DNA of 51,421 nt from Crocinitomix catalasitica ATCC 23190 (GCF_000621625.1 NZ_JHXV01000033.1:1-51421), one strand, 5' to 3'. Positions 34,572 through 43,749 are shown, counted from the stretch's first letter. The notes: generated by a model from the letters alone, not told the origin. Translations and numbers: made by a program.

Positions 34572-35288
34572 ATGACATTAAGAAGTCTTTTTATATTTAT
34601 CTTCTTAGGTTATTTTGCGTCTTTAAAAGCGCAGGATAACCCTGTCATTTATTTAATTCCTGGGCAAGGATCAGACGCTAGGATTTTTAAAAACATCAAC
34701 ATTGATAGTCTTTACGATGTGCGAAACATAATCTATTCCGTTCCAGAAGAGAATATGTCGATGAATACGTTTGCCAGAGAGTTGGCAAAACAAATTGATA
34801 CCAATCAAAGGTTTATCTTAATTGGTGTTTCGTTAGGAGGTATGTTGGCTACCGAAATGAATAGCTTTCTCAAACCAGAAAAAACAATTCTAATATCGAG
34901 TGCCAAAACAAAAAAGGAATTGCCTTGGCGATATCGATTTCAAAATAAGCTTCCTGTTTATAAAATCATGTCGAGCAAAATGTCCAAAAAAGGGGCATTA
35001 TTCATGCAGCCAATAGTCGAACCTGACAGGAATAAAGAGAAGGAGACATGCGTTGCAATGTTGGAGGCTAAAGATCCTCTTTTTCTCAGTCGCACAATTG
35101 CGATGATCATGACTTGGCAAAGAACCAGTTTTGAAGGCGATATTCTGCATATCCACGGTTCCAACGATCATACCATTCCAATGAGGAATGTTAATGCAGA
35201 TTATAAAATAAAAAAAGGATCACATATGATGACCCTTACCAGAGCTGATGAAATAGAAGTCTTGATCAGCAAAATATTATCCAAATAA
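34572..35288 (+). CDS. Exported alpha/beta hydrolase
   Basis: A 238-aa protein with a signal peptide (MTLRSLFIFIFLGYFASLKA) and an alpha/beta-hydrolase fold. The nucleophile elbow is GVSLGG, the acid is in HIHGSNDHTIP and the histidine in KKGSHMMTL, a complete triad. The oxyanion region is IPGQGSDARIF. The substrate cannot be told from sequence. It closes the clpP transcript and is followed 1 bp later by a bidirectional terminator. Confidence 0.85.
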   Translation: MTLRSLFIFIFLGYFASLKAQDNPVIYLIPGQGSDARIFKNINIDSLYDVRNIIYSVPEENMSMNTFARELAKQIDTNQRFILIGVSLGGMLATEMNSFLKPEKTILISSAKTKKELPWRYRFQNKLPVYKIMSSKMSKKGALFMQPIVEPDRNKEKETCVAMLEAKDPLFLSRTIAMIMTWQRTSFEGDILHIHGSNDHTIPMRNVNADYKIKKGSHMMTLTRADEIEVLISKILSK

Positions 35289-35289
35289 A

Positions 35290-35316
35290 AAAAGCAGGCC
35301 CAATGGACCTGCTTTT
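35290..35316. terminator. Bidirectional intrinsic terminator
   Basis: AAAAGCAGG (35290-35298) pairs with CCTGCTTTT (35308-35316), with a 9-base loop that can extend the stem by two GC pairs. A-runs on the left and T-runs on the right let it serve both the hydrolase gene (plus) and the convergent DUF2911 gene (minus). Confidence 0.85.
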
Positions 35317-35336
35317 CTATAAAATTTTCATTCGAA

Positions 35337-36170
35337 TTATTTCCAACCTTTTACAGTAGATTCAATGAATGAAGCATAACCCATAGACTTTTCTTCTACA
35401 GCCATTTTGTGTGCTTTATCACCCAATTCAATTGCTTCAGCAGTCTTTCCTTCTTCTTGTAATAATCTTGCTTTTAAGAAATATGCACGGAATGAAGGCT
35501 TTAAAGACAATGATTTTTCAACATGTGTCATTGCTGACTTGTTGTTCTTTAAAGATTGGTAGAAATAATTAGCAGCGTTATAATAAACGTCTTCTAAATT
35601 TTCACCTTTTTTAATTGCTGCATCAATATTTGCTTTTGCAAACTGATCAGTTGCTAATGTAAAAGGTACATCAACTCTCACTTTTTCCCATTGAATAGAA
35701 ATTACACCTGAGTTATTCGTTAAAGTATTGAACTCAATAACCAATGTCTCATTAAAAGAATTTGTAGTAGCTTTTACTTTTACAGAAGCTACATCTTTTT
35801 TCGTGTCATAATTTCCTGTTCCACCTTGCTCAATATCTGAGTTGAAAGCGATTGTCCACTCACCATTATTACTTGGCGTTGCGAAAACAGAATAAGTTCC
35901 AGCAGGTAAATTTTTACCACCAATTTTAACGTCTGTTGAACTTGTGAATTTTGTACATGCATTCGCACCTAATCTCCAAACTTGATCATAAGGAACTAAC
36001 TCTCCGAAGATTGTTCTGCCTTTTACACTTGGTCTAGAATACTCTAACGCTAATTCAGATACACCTACTGATTGAGTAATTTTAGCCAATGGACTTGGCG
36101 ATGGTAAAGTTTGACCGTAAGATGTACCTAACATCAAGCCAGCTGCTACTAATAGAACTAATTTTTTCAT
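35337..36170 (-). CDS. Exported DUF2911 protein
   Basis: A 277-aa exported protein with signal MKKLVLLVAAGLMLGTSYGQ. The DUF2911 domain (about 25-170) has its usual signature SRPSVKGRTIFGELVPYDQVWRLGANACT (shown here in parts: SRPSVKGRTIFG, VPYDQVWRLGANA) and LPAGTYSVFATP. The C-terminal ~100 residues are TPR-like helices (EDVYYNAANYFYQ, AYFLKARLLQEEGKTAEAIE). The role of the family is unknown. It is the last gene of the minus-strand operon, 6 bp after the symporter. Confidence 0.88.
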   Translation of the reverse strand: MKKLVLLVAAGLMLGTSYGQTLPSPSPLAKITQSVGVSELALEYSRPSVKGRTIFGELVPYDQVWRLGANACTKFTSSTDVKIGGKNLPAGTYSVFATPSNNGEWTIAFNSDIEQGGTGNYDTKKDVASVKVKATTNSFNETLVIEFNTLTNNSGVISIQWEKVRVDVPFTLATDQFAKANIDAAIKKGENLEDVYYNAANYFYQSLKNNKSAMTHVEKSLSLKPSFRAYFLKARLLQEEGKTAEAIELGDKAHKMAVEEKSMGYASFIESTVKGWK

Positions 36171-36176
36171 TTTTAT

Positions 36177-37847
36177 TTATTTTTGGTTTATACTAATTTG
36201 AACGATTATTCCTGAGACTACAACAACAAAGCTACCTATAATGTTATACAATAAGTAACTTAATTCGACGTAATCTAAGACGGTTAATGTATGTAATGTT
36301 AAAACGAAAAGTTGGCCAATGATTGCGCCAATTAAAGCGGCTTTCCCATTAATTCTTTTAAAGAAAAATGCCAATAAGAATACACCTAATATTGTACCGT
36401 AGAAAAGTGATCCTAAAATGTTGACCAATTGAATTAAGTTTTCAAAAAGACCTGCAGTTAATGCGATAACGATCGCTAAAACTCCCCATCCTACGGTTAA
36501 TAATTTGCTCGCTCTTAAATCTGTTTTTTCATCGTCCGATCTCGACCAGTACTTCTTGTAAAAATCAATTGTTGTGGTAGAAGCTAATGCGTTTAATTCT
36601 CCAGCTGTTGATGACATAGCAGCTGAGAAAATCACGGCTAATAATAATCCGATCAATCCTTTCGGTAAGAAATTTAATACAAAGGTTAAAAAGATATAAT
36701 CACTGTCTTTTGATTCGTAATCATCATCTATTTTCGCCATTGTAGTCTTATACGTAGCGCGCAAAGAATCTTGGTTCTTTTGTAAAGTCTGAACCAATTC
36801 AATTGAAGCAGAATTATTACTGTCCCAATTCTCTAATACGTCTTTTTTCGTTTCAAAATTTGCGTCGTATTCTGATTCAATAGCTTGTAATTCGGCATTC
36901 TTCTGTGTTTCAATATTTACTGCAGAAGTATTAAAAATAATCGGTGGTTTATTAAATTGGAATGAAACGAATACCATAATACCAACTAATAGTATGAAGA
37001 ACTGCATAGGTATTTTAAATAAACCGTTAAACATCAATCCTAATCGAGATGCTTTTAAAGTTTTACCGCCTAAATATCTTTGTACTTGCGATTGATCTGT
37101 CCCGAAATAGGAAAGGAATAAAAATAATCCCCCAATTAAACCAGAGAATAAGGTATATCTATTAGAAGGATCAACTTCTAAATTGATGATTTCCATTTTA
37201 CCAAGTGATCCTGCGATATCTATACCATCAGCAAAACCTATATTCGATGGGAAACTTTGTATGACATAATAAAAAGCCAAGAACATGCCGCCCATTATAA
37301 CAGTCATTTGCCATTTTTGCGTCAAGGACACAGCTCTACTTCCGCCTGAAACAGTGTAAACGATTACCAGCACACCGATGATAACACAAGTCAATTGTAA
37401 GTTCCAATCGAGTAGGGTAGACAGAATAATTGCTGGCGCATAAATAGTAATTCCTGCTGCCAATCCTCTTGAAACTAAGAATAAAAAAGCGGTAAACGAA
37501 CGAACTTTAGAGTCAAATCTTTGTTCTAGATATTGATAAGCTGTATAGACTTTAAGGCGATAATAAATCGGTAAAAAGAATATAGAGATTAATATCATTG
37601 CCAATGGCAGACCAAAATAGAATTGGATGAATCCCATTCCACTTTCATAAGCTTGGCCAGGTGTTGATAAAAATGTAATGGCACTGGCTTGAGTTGCCAT
37701 AATTGACAAACCAATGGTCATCCAGTTTTCTGAATTGTTCCCCTTTAAATAACCTTCTAGATTATTGTTTTTTCTTGTTTTCCAAGATCCATACCCAACA
37801 ATGAGTAAAAGGGTAGAAATAAGTACTGTCCAATCTATCCAACTCAT
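36177..37847 (-). CDS. Sodium:solute symporter (SSS family)
   Basis: A 556-aa inner-membrane transporter with about 13-14 hydrophobic spans. SSS motifs include IMATQASAITFLSTPG near residue 50, where the sodium site forms, and the family signature YFGTDQSQVQRYL. An unusual soluble insertion of about 75 residues (roughly 305-382) between two spans is rich in Glu, Asp, Lys and Gln and looks like a coiled coil. The substrate cannot be told. Its start lies 2 bp after the stop of the 35-aa membrane microprotein, and it shares an operon with an exported PIG-L deacetylase, which suggests import of a deacetylated sugar or amine compound (inference). Confidence 0.92.
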   Translation of the reverse strand: MSWIDWTVLISTLLLIVGYGSWKTRKNNNLEGYLKGNNSENWMTIGLSIMATQASAITFLSTPGQAYESGMGFIQFYFGLPLAMILISIFFLPIYYRLKVYTAYQYLEQRFDSKVRSFTAFLFLVSRGLAAGITIYAPAIILSTLLDWNLQLTCVIIGVLVIVYTVSGGSRAVSLTQKWQMTVIMGGMFLAFYYVIQSFPSNIGFADGIDIAGSLGKMEIINLEVDPSNRYTLFSGLIGGLFLFLSYFGTDQSQVQRYLGGKTLKASRLGLMFNGLFKIPMQFFILLVGIMVFVSFQFNKPPIIFNTSAVNIETQKNAELQAIESEYDANFETKKDVLENWDSNNSASIELVQTLQKNQDSLRATYKTTMAKIDDDYESKDSDYIFLTFVLNFLPKGLIGLLLAVIFSAAMSSTAGELNALASTTTIDFYKKYWSRSDDEKTDLRASKLLTVGWGVLAIVIALTAGLFENLIQLVNILGSLFYGTILGVFLLAFFFKRINGKAALIGAIIGQLFVLTLHTLTVLDYVELSYLLYNIIGSFVVVVSGIIVQISINQK

Positions 37848-37849
37848 AA

Positions 37850-37957
37850 TTAATATTGATTAGATATCAGTAGATAAATGATTATTTGAGCCAATAATAA
37901 TAGCACCAAGCCCCAGTACCACGCTCGCCAATTTGTCTTGTCTTCCTGTTCAGTCAT
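37850..37957 (-). CDS. 35-aa single-span membrane microprotein
   Basis: A short frame between the PIG-L and symporter genes encodes 35 residues. It starts MTEQEDKTNW, continues with an aromatic RAWYWG and one hydrophobic span (LVLLLLAQIIIYLLI), and ends SNQY. Its ATG overlaps the end of the PIG-L gene by 8 bp (ATG and TGA share ATGACTGA), and its TAA lies 2 bp before the symporter ATG. This coupling on both sides, a plausible membrane helix and a charged, Trp-rich juxtamembrane segment support a real gene. It is probably an accessory subunit of the symporter. I recall small proteins at similar positions in related genomes but cannot confirm homology. Confidence 0.7.
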   Translation of the reverse strand: MTEQEDKTNWRAWYWGLVLLLLAQIIIYLLISNQY

Positions 37958-40424
37958 TTTGGTAACTTAATAAGTTTGCGAATAATCGATATGCTCCTTC
38001 AACACCATTCGGTAATTCTCTAAAAAAGGAAATTCCAGTATAGATAATCTGACCTTTTCCGTGTTGTGCAACTATTAATGCTCCATCTTGTGCAGCTTCA
38101 TCTTCGTCATGCCATGAGAATAATGGTTGATAAGCCTTATCCCAGTTATTAGCAAAGTATAAACCTCTTTCTTGCACCCAATTTTCAAAATCTTTTTGAG
38201 TAATCGCATTAGGCGTATTCATAATCTGATGTTTTGGTGCTAAAAATTTTACTGGAGCATCTTCTTCAGTAACACGATTACGAGATAATTCGAAAGGTAA
38301 TGGACCTCCGAATGTTTCTCCAGTTTGTTGTCTACCTGCTGTATTGTACTGGATAATTAAATTCCCACCATTCTCAACGTAGGTATATAATTTTGTATCA
38401 AAATTCTTAACCTCTGGATAGACATTATAAATACGAATACCAAATACAACTGATTGATATTTATTCAAATCAATATTTGCCAAATCTTTTACTTCAAAAA
38501 CTTCAACATCAAAACCTAATTGTGAAATCGCTTGTGGAACAGCGTCATCAACTCCTTTAATATAAGCAACCTTACCTGGATTGATTTTTGCATCTAATTT
38601 GATACATGTTAAATCAGCTTTTCTGAAGATTACTTGTGTTGGAATGTGGTCATATACAATTTCAGTATAGCTGAAAATTTCATCACCTGCATTATTCTTT
38701 AATACCAAATTTCCTCTTTGTGCGTCATTTGATGCTTTTAATTCAAATTCAACCCAAACATCCTCATTCTTCTTATCAATTTTAACAGGAATTTCACATG
38801 GTGTTACCGTCCATCCACTTGGTACCGATAACGTCAGTTTATCGTTAATGTCCCCTTCAAAACTATGGAGTTGTAATCTTATTTTTTTTGACTTTTCAGG
38901 TTGTAAAATCACGATTTTTTCGTCGAAATTGGCAGAAAAACTAGGCGCTGTTATCACACTTCTTCGGCGTTCACCATATGACGGATCCTTCCATTTATGC
39001 TCAACAGCTACAGGCAGTGGCATCTCTGTTCCATCAATATTAACCACTATACTATAATGATACGAGGGAGAACCTTCAGCTTTACCTAAATTGGCCGCAT
39101 TTTTAACTGTAAACAATGTGTTAAAAGGCGCCTGTAACCAATACGGATTACTTAAAACATTGGTTGATTTAAGCGGAGTTGACTCGACGATAATTTCATT
39201 TGTAGGTAAATTGATGTCTACTTTTTTCTGACTTGTACCTAAGTTGATCGCAACCAATTTTACGGGTAAATTAGATCTGTTTAACAAGTTTAATTCACAG
39301 TCAATTTCTGATCCTTGAACGTAAGCATAATCATTACTGATAGCCTCAACATATAATCCTAAACAATCTTGAATGATGGCAGTACATCTTGCCAATTTTT
39401 CTGTTTTAAAAGTTGATTCTGGTAAGTTATTGATGTCTTTGCGTAAAGCTAATAAAGCTGGAACGTTTTTTTCAAGGTCTACAAAATTAAAGTTGGCTAC
39501 AATCGAATCTAACTTCGCTTCAAATTCTTTATTGATTAAGCTGGTCCAAGTTCTCGTATTGTTCTCAAAGAAACCGTCTTTCAACTTTGTTCCCTTCATA
39601 TATTCAAAATATTCAAGCTGTGTACCACGATCTAAAATCGCTCCAAATCCTTGACATTTATGCTGACTTCTAGCAATCGTTCCAATTTCGGTATAAGATT
39701 TACCTAAAAGCGTATTATAGCCACCAATATCTTGAATGATATATTCAGGATTGTTAACAGCTGTCGTCTTTAATTCTTTATTCCACCAACTCGAAGCATT
39801 CCAGTATAAAGACCCCGTTTGCCAAGTACCGAATTTTCTTACTTGCTCCGGTAAATAATTTTTATCTGCAGCTTTCTCAAATGCTTCAATTGCTAGCATT
39901 GCTGAAGCTGTGTGATGACCATGTCCACCTCTTTTATCTGGTGGAAATCTCGTGATAATTACGTCGGGTTTAAATTGACGAATAACCAATACAACGTCTG
40001 ATAAAATTTCATCATTGCCCCATAATTCTAACGATTCTTTCGCTGATTTTGAATAACCGAAATCAACAGCTCTCGTAAAATATTGTTTGGCTTTGTCAAA
40101 CGATCGGGCAGCTAATAATTCTTGTGTTCTTAATACCCCTAAATCTTCACTTAATTCGTCACCTATCAAGTTCTGACCACCATCACCACGTGTTAATGAT
40201 AAATAGGCTGTTTCTGCTTTTTCATCTAAAGAGAAATAAGCCAGTGCTCTTGTGTTTTCATCATCTGGATGGGCTGCAATATAAAGCACACGCTTTAAAC
40301 TTTGCATTTTTTGTAGGTTTACATAAATAGCGCCTATGTCTTCATTCGCTAGAACAGAAAAATTGTTACTTAAAATGGCGAATACAGTAAGTAATAAATA
40401 TGTAGTTTGTTTTCTAAAAGTCAT
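37950..40424 (-). CDS. Exported PIG-L family deacetylase, 824 aa
   Basis: A large exported protein with signal peptide MTFRKQTTYLLLTVFAILSN. The N-terminal PIG-L/LmbE zinc deacetylase domain carries AHPDDE (residues 51-56) and GGHGHHTASA (about 167-175), the zinc ligands and catalytic Asp. After about residue 370 come beta-sandwich-like regions (to about 600), and the C-terminal ~210 residues resemble a class I glutamine amidotransferase/ThuA-like fold (YQSVVFGIRIYN, YVENGGNLIIQYNTAG). Known PIG-L enzymes remove acetyl groups from GlcNAc-type substrates; BshB and MshB are cytosolic and much shorter. The start overlaps the receptor gene by 11 bp and the end overlaps the microprotein gene. Confidence 0.9.
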   Translation of the reverse strand: MTFRKQTTYLLLTVFAILSNNFSVLANEDIGAIYVNLQKMQSLKRVLYIAAHPDDENTRALAYFSLDEKAETAYLSLTRGDGGQNLIGDELSEDLGVLRTQELLAARSFDKAKQYFTRAVDFGYSKSAKESLELWGNDEILSDVVLVIRQFKPDVIITRFPPDKRGGHGHHTASAMLAIEAFEKAADKNYLPEQVRKFGTWQTGSLYWNASSWWNKELKTTAVNNPEYIIQDIGGYNTLLGKSYTEIGTIARSQHKCQGFGAILDRGTQLEYFEYMKGTKLKDGFFENNTRTWTSLINKEFEAKLDSIVANFNFVDLEKNVPALLALRKDINNLPESTFKTEKLARCTAIIQDCLGLYVEAISNDYAYVQGSEIDCELNLLNRSNLPVKLVAINLGTSQKKVDINLPTNEIIVESTPLKSTNVLSNPYWLQAPFNTLFTVKNAANLGKAEGSPSYHYSIVVNIDGTEMPLPVAVEHKWKDPSYGERRRSVITAPSFSANFDEKIVILQPEKSKKIRLQLHSFEGDINDKLTLSVPSGWTVTPCEIPVKIDKKNEDVWVEFELKASNDAQRGNLVLKNNAGDEIFSYTEIVYDHIPTQVIFRKADLTCIKLDAKINPGKVAYIKGVDDAVPQAISQLGFDVEVFEVKDLANIDLNKYQSVVFGIRIYNVYPEVKNFDTKLYTYVENGGNLIIQYNTAGRQQTGETFGGPLPFELSRNRVTEEDAPVKFLAPKHQIMNTPNAITQKDFENWVQERGLYFANNWDKAYQPLFSWHDEDEAAQDGALIVAQHGKGQIIYTGISFFRELPNGVEGAYRLFANLLSYQND

Positions 40425-42795
40425 CTCCGTTGTCGTTATTTGCGTTTCTTTTTTCTTTAAAGTTGTTAAACTTTAAAGATAAGCCCACTACTATTGTTGG
40501 TGTTCTTGGCTCGTTTAATGAATAAATCTCAATATTATTGCTGATCGTAGTGCTTTCTCTTTTTGTAGTTGAAAAGACATCTCTAACTTGTAAAGTAGCT
40601 GTAGCATTTTTCTTCCAGAATGACTTTCTTAAAGCTAAGTTGGCCCTAAAGAATGGACTTGTTAGACCTTGAGCAGTCGTTACAGGACCATTATAACTCG
40701 TCATTAATTGAATTTTCCAATCATTTTTTAGACTGAATGAATTGTTTAATTGTGCGGTCCAGTTAATTGCTTGTTGATCAAAAATTAAATCGTCGACTTG
40801 ACCTTTTAACATATAATTAAATACCGTTCCACTTACAGTTGCTCGCCACCATGGTTTTATAATATGATCAAGCGACAATTCAAGACCTGTTGCATTTGAT
40901 GTTCCAACATTTTCTGGCATTGTAATGACTATTTCATCCTCGTATACCCTTTGAATTCTTTCTGTTTTATTAATGACTTGTCTATGGTACGCTTCGAAAG
41001 AAAAAGTGGATTTTTTACTCATGTTTTGAATCCAACCAAATTCAAATGAATTGATATATTCGGGTAATAAATTAATGTTCCCTGTTCGAACAGAATATTG
41101 ATCAACCCATGTGATAAAAGGTTCCATATACCAACTTCTTGGACGTTCTATTTTTCTACTATAACTTAATATGAATTGAGTTTTATCACTTTGTTGATAA
41201 GAAGTATGAACACTTGGAAAAAGGTCAAATCGCTCAATTTTTGCAGACTCTCCTTTAGATGGAATAATGTCTCGATCTGTATACTCTCCACGAAGACCAA
41301 ATTGATAACCTAATTTTTTAACCTTACCATTAAACATTAAATAAGCAGCGTGAATATTTCTTGTATAATTTACATCCGTTGAGAATAGTGGTGTTTCAAT
41401 ATATTCTGCAGCTGTAGGATCGTATGTAAATGCTTTTGTAAAATCAGTACTATTTCCTAAATCTGATTGTAAACCTGCTAAAAATTGATTCCCATTTTCA
41501 AAAGGTTTTTGATAGTCTAATTTGAATCTAAATCGGCCAGTCGGACCAGTTTCTGTATTTCTATTCCCTCCATCAAGTGAACCTGGCGTATAATAATAGT
41601 TCGTTATTGCTTCTTCCTCTCCATTTCTTCCTCTATAGAATCCACTAAGGGTGATGAAATGAGATTTTTTATCGTTGAAATAATGAAAGTAATCTAGATA
41701 AGCTCTACTACCGCTGAAATCCCAATCTCTATTCTCCGTATTATAATATGAACTTGTTTCTTCGCCATTCGTGAAGGTTTGTATGGTTGATTTGTTATCC
41801 ATCGACATTTTGAAACCGCTGTATTCATAACTGACATTTATTGCATTCTTTTCGTTTAAACGAAATTCAATACCTGCTGTTGCCCCAAAAGACAATCGTT
41901 TGCGTAGGTTTTCACCTTCAAGGCGATACAAATTATCTAAACTGTCACTTTTGGTTAATCTTTCTGTAATTTGCTGAGAAGGGGAGTCGTTGGTTCTGAA
42001 ATTAGCCCCCAAATTTAAAGTGACTTTCTTGCGCTGAATTTGAAAAGTTCCATCGGCGTTATAAGCATTGTACAATCCTGCACCAATATTTATAATTCCA
42101 CTTGTACCGTTCGTTTTATCCTTTTTTGTAATGATGTTGATAACGCCACTAACTCCTTCCGAATCGAATTTAGAAGAAGGATTGGTCATTATTTCAATGT
42201 CTTCAATCGAACTCGCAGGAATCATTTTTAAGGCATCACTGGCATCCATTAAAGACGGTTTTCCATCAATTAGTAGCGTATAGCTCGAACTGCCTCTTAG
42301 ACTTAAATTCCCCTCAATATCGGTTGAGATAGATGGTACATTTTCTAACACTTCAAAAGCCGTCGCAGATGTATTGGCATAATCTTGCGATACTTTTAGT
42401 ACTTTTTTATCAATCTCATACTTAACAACATCTTGCTTGCTAATAACCATTACTTGGTCTAATACTTTTTCGTTTTCTGCAATTTTTATTTTACCAAGAT
42501 CGAGTTGATTTTCATTTAGTGAAAAATTGACATATTTGTTTTCAAATCCAAAGAAAGAAACCTCTAAATAGTAGTTTCCGTATTGGATATTTTCAAAAAT
42601 AAAATTACCATCAATATCACTAAGATTTCCTTTTATAAAAGTACTATCAGTAGCAGTATGTAGTTTAAGTGTAACGAAAGATTGAGACACTTCAGGTTTT
42701 TCGGTGATAATACCGCCTGTAATTTTACCCGTGTCCTGAGTGAAAGCATAATTCACTGTAAGAAAACCTGTTAAGATTAAAAAAAACTTACGCAT
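40414..42795 (-). CDS. TonB-dependent outer-membrane receptor (OMP_b-brl_3)
   Basis: A 793-aa outer-membrane protein with signal MRKFFLILTGFLTVNYAF. It has a carboxypeptidase-regulatory-like domain (about 22-105: SDIDGNFIFENIQYGNYYLE), a TonB plug (EVLENVPSISTDIEGNLSLR, LLIDGKPS, SIEDIEIMTNPSSKFDSEG) and a C-terminal beta-barrel of the OMP_b-brl_3 family. It is intact, unlike its paralogue at 26.3-28.6 kb. It is the first gene of the operon with the exported PIG-L protein, microprotein, symporter and DUF2911 protein, and its stop lies inside the start of the PIG-L gene. Its ligand is unknown. Confidence 0.92.
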   Translation of the reverse strand: MRKFFLILTGFLTVNYAFTQDTGKITGGIITEKPEVSQSFVTLKLHTATDSTFIKGNLSDIDGNFIFENIQYGNYYLEVSFFGFENKYVNFSLNENQLDLGKIKIAENEKVLDQVMVISKQDVVKYEIDKKVLKVSQDYANTSATAFEVLENVPSISTDIEGNLSLRGSSSYTLLIDGKPSLMDASDALKMIPASSIEDIEIMTNPSSKFDSEGVSGVINIITKKDKTNGTSGIINIGAGLYNAYNADGTFQIQRKKVTLNLGANFRTNDSPSQQITERLTKSDSLDNLYRLEGENLRKRLSFGATAGIEFRLNEKNAINVSYEYSGFKMSMDNKSTIQTFTNGEETSSYYNTENRDWDFSGSRAYLDYFHYFNDKKSHFITLSGFYRGRNGEEEAITNYYYTPGSLDGGNRNTETGPTGRFRFKLDYQKPFENGNQFLAGLQSDLGNSTDFTKAFTYDPTAAEYIETPLFSTDVNYTRNIHAAYLMFNGKVKKLGYQFGLRGEYTDRDIIPSKGESAKIERFDLFPSVHTSYQQSDKTQFILSYSRKIERPRSWYMEPFITWVDQYSVRTGNINLLPEYINSFEFGWIQNMSKKSTFSFEAYHRQVINKTERIQRVYEDEIVITMPENVGTSNATGLELSLDHIIKPWWRATVSGTVFNYMLKGQVDDLIFDQQAINWTAQLNNSFSLKNDWKIQLMTSYNGPVTTAQGLTSPFFRANLALRKSFWKKNATATLQVRDVFSTTKRESTTISNNIEIYSLNEPRTPTIVVGLSLKFNNFKEKRNANNDNGDDF

Positions 42796-42848
42796 CCCTT
42801 TTTTATTTTTAAATTTTAAGGGAAAGTTTACACCCCTTTGCTCGGCGG

Positions 42849-42856
42849 CAAAAATA
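42849..42856 (-). promoter_or_regulatory. Promoter -7 element of the receptor operon
   Basis: On the minus strand this reads TATTTTTG, a match to TAnnTTTG. Transcription would start near 42842, 47 bases before the receptor start codon. The -33 region is AT-rich with no clear TTTG at the best spacing. Confidence 0.5.
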
Positions 42857-42978
42857 GATGTTTTAAATTCAAAATTTCTTAAATTTTTGTTAAATCATGA
42901 AAATATCAATCACTTTACGACCGTAGATATTTCGTACTTAATGAGCCAATAATCCATAGATATGTGTTGTAACAATGA

Positions 42979-43012
42979 AATAAGCCCCGATCTTATTGGA
43001 TCGAGGCTTATT
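42979..43012. terminator. Intrinsic terminator-like hairpin
   Basis: AATAAGCC pairs with GGCTTATT, then after a C/A mismatch CGATC pairs with GATCG around a 6-base loop. CTTT follows on the plus strand. It separates the receptor operon promoter from whatever is transcribed toward it from the right. Confidence 0.6.
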
Positions 43013-43198
43013 CTTTACAAAAGATTAATTGTGTTAAAGGATTTCAAAGCAATAAAATCTCAGTAACTTTTTTCAAGCTTAAAAGTGGTGAATGTTCCTT
43101 TTAAGTGGATAACGTAGGTTATCGAATATTTTTATTTGAGCAAATTGTGTTTAGGGTTAATGTTTCTCATTTTAGTTTCAAAATTAAAAGTAAGCGTA

Positions 43199-43225
43199 CA
43201 GATAATTAATTCGATTAATTATCTG
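43199..43225. repeat. Perfect 12-bp stem hairpin
   Basis: CAGATAATTAAT (43199-43210) and its exact complement (43214-43225) flank a TCG loop. It lies 36 bp past the end of the minus-strand gene at 43262-43540, so it may be its terminator, although the following minus-strand sequence is only moderately T-rich. Confidence 0.6.
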
Positions 43226-43261
43226 CGAGTTGTGCGTTTTTTACGATAATTAGTTGGATTT

Positions 43262-43540
43262 TTACTTTTTTGCGTTAATTTTTGGTGAAGATTTATTTAG
43301 GTGCGGCGAATTTGATTTTATGTGCAAGCTATCGTAAGTGCGAATAAAAAGTGAATCAATTCCGTAAGTTGGAATCTGTTTTAATTTTAAGCTATCAGGC
43401 TTGATGTATAATAACTTTTGAGGATGCGCAATAACGTGATGAATGGTGTCTTGTGCAGGCTTTTTAATATCCGTTTTTTGACCGAATAGGATAAGTGTTG
43501 AAAGTACTGTGAAATAAAAGGATAAAATTTTGCCAAGCAT
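43262..43540 (-). CDS. Small exported protein, hypothetical
   Basis: A 92-aa product with a likely signal peptide (MLGKILSFYFTVLSTLILFG) followed by a basic, Ser/Lys-rich, weakly patterned region with TYGIDSLFIRTYDSLHIKS. No family recognised. It stands alone, divergent from ccsBA, with a possible terminator hairpin 36 bp beyond its end. The signal peptide argues for a real gene; the low complexity of the rest argues for caution. Confidence 0.5.
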   Translation of the reverse strand: MLGKILSFYFTVLSTLILFGQKTDIKKPAQDTIHHVIAHPQKLLYIKPDSLKLKQIPTYGIDSLFIRTYDSLHIKSNSPHLNKSSPKINAKK

Positions 43541-43712
43541 TTGTTTGATTTTAATCCATTGACGTAGATAGTTTTATATGGTCACAAAAGAAAATGAAAT
43601 TATTTTTCTTCAGGAGAAAATTATTAATAGCCTTTATATTGTTGTATTCGACTGAAGCTTAAAACTTATTTAAATTATTCGCTTTTTAGACAAGAGTTCA
43701 AAAAAAACGGAG

Positions 43713-43720
43713 TAAATTTG
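43713..43720 (+). promoter_or_regulatory. Promoter -7 element of ccsBA
   Basis: TAAATTTG followed by CACC matches the Bacteroidota -7 consensus and its usual downstream context. Transcription would start near 43726, leaving a leader of about 24 nt. The -33 element is weak (TTTTTAG near 43684). Confidence 0.55.
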
Positions 43721-43749
43721 CACCTGTTAATCTGTAAAAATATTGCTGC

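Larger units (their letters stand above)
42857..43261. other. Intergenic region with two hairpins
   Basis: About 400 bp between the receptor operon and a small exported-protein gene. It contains the two hairpins listed separately (42979-43012 and 43199-43225). The sequence between them is AT-rich, with no credible open frame. A small RNA ending at one of the hairpins is possible but not shown. Confidence 0.5.
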
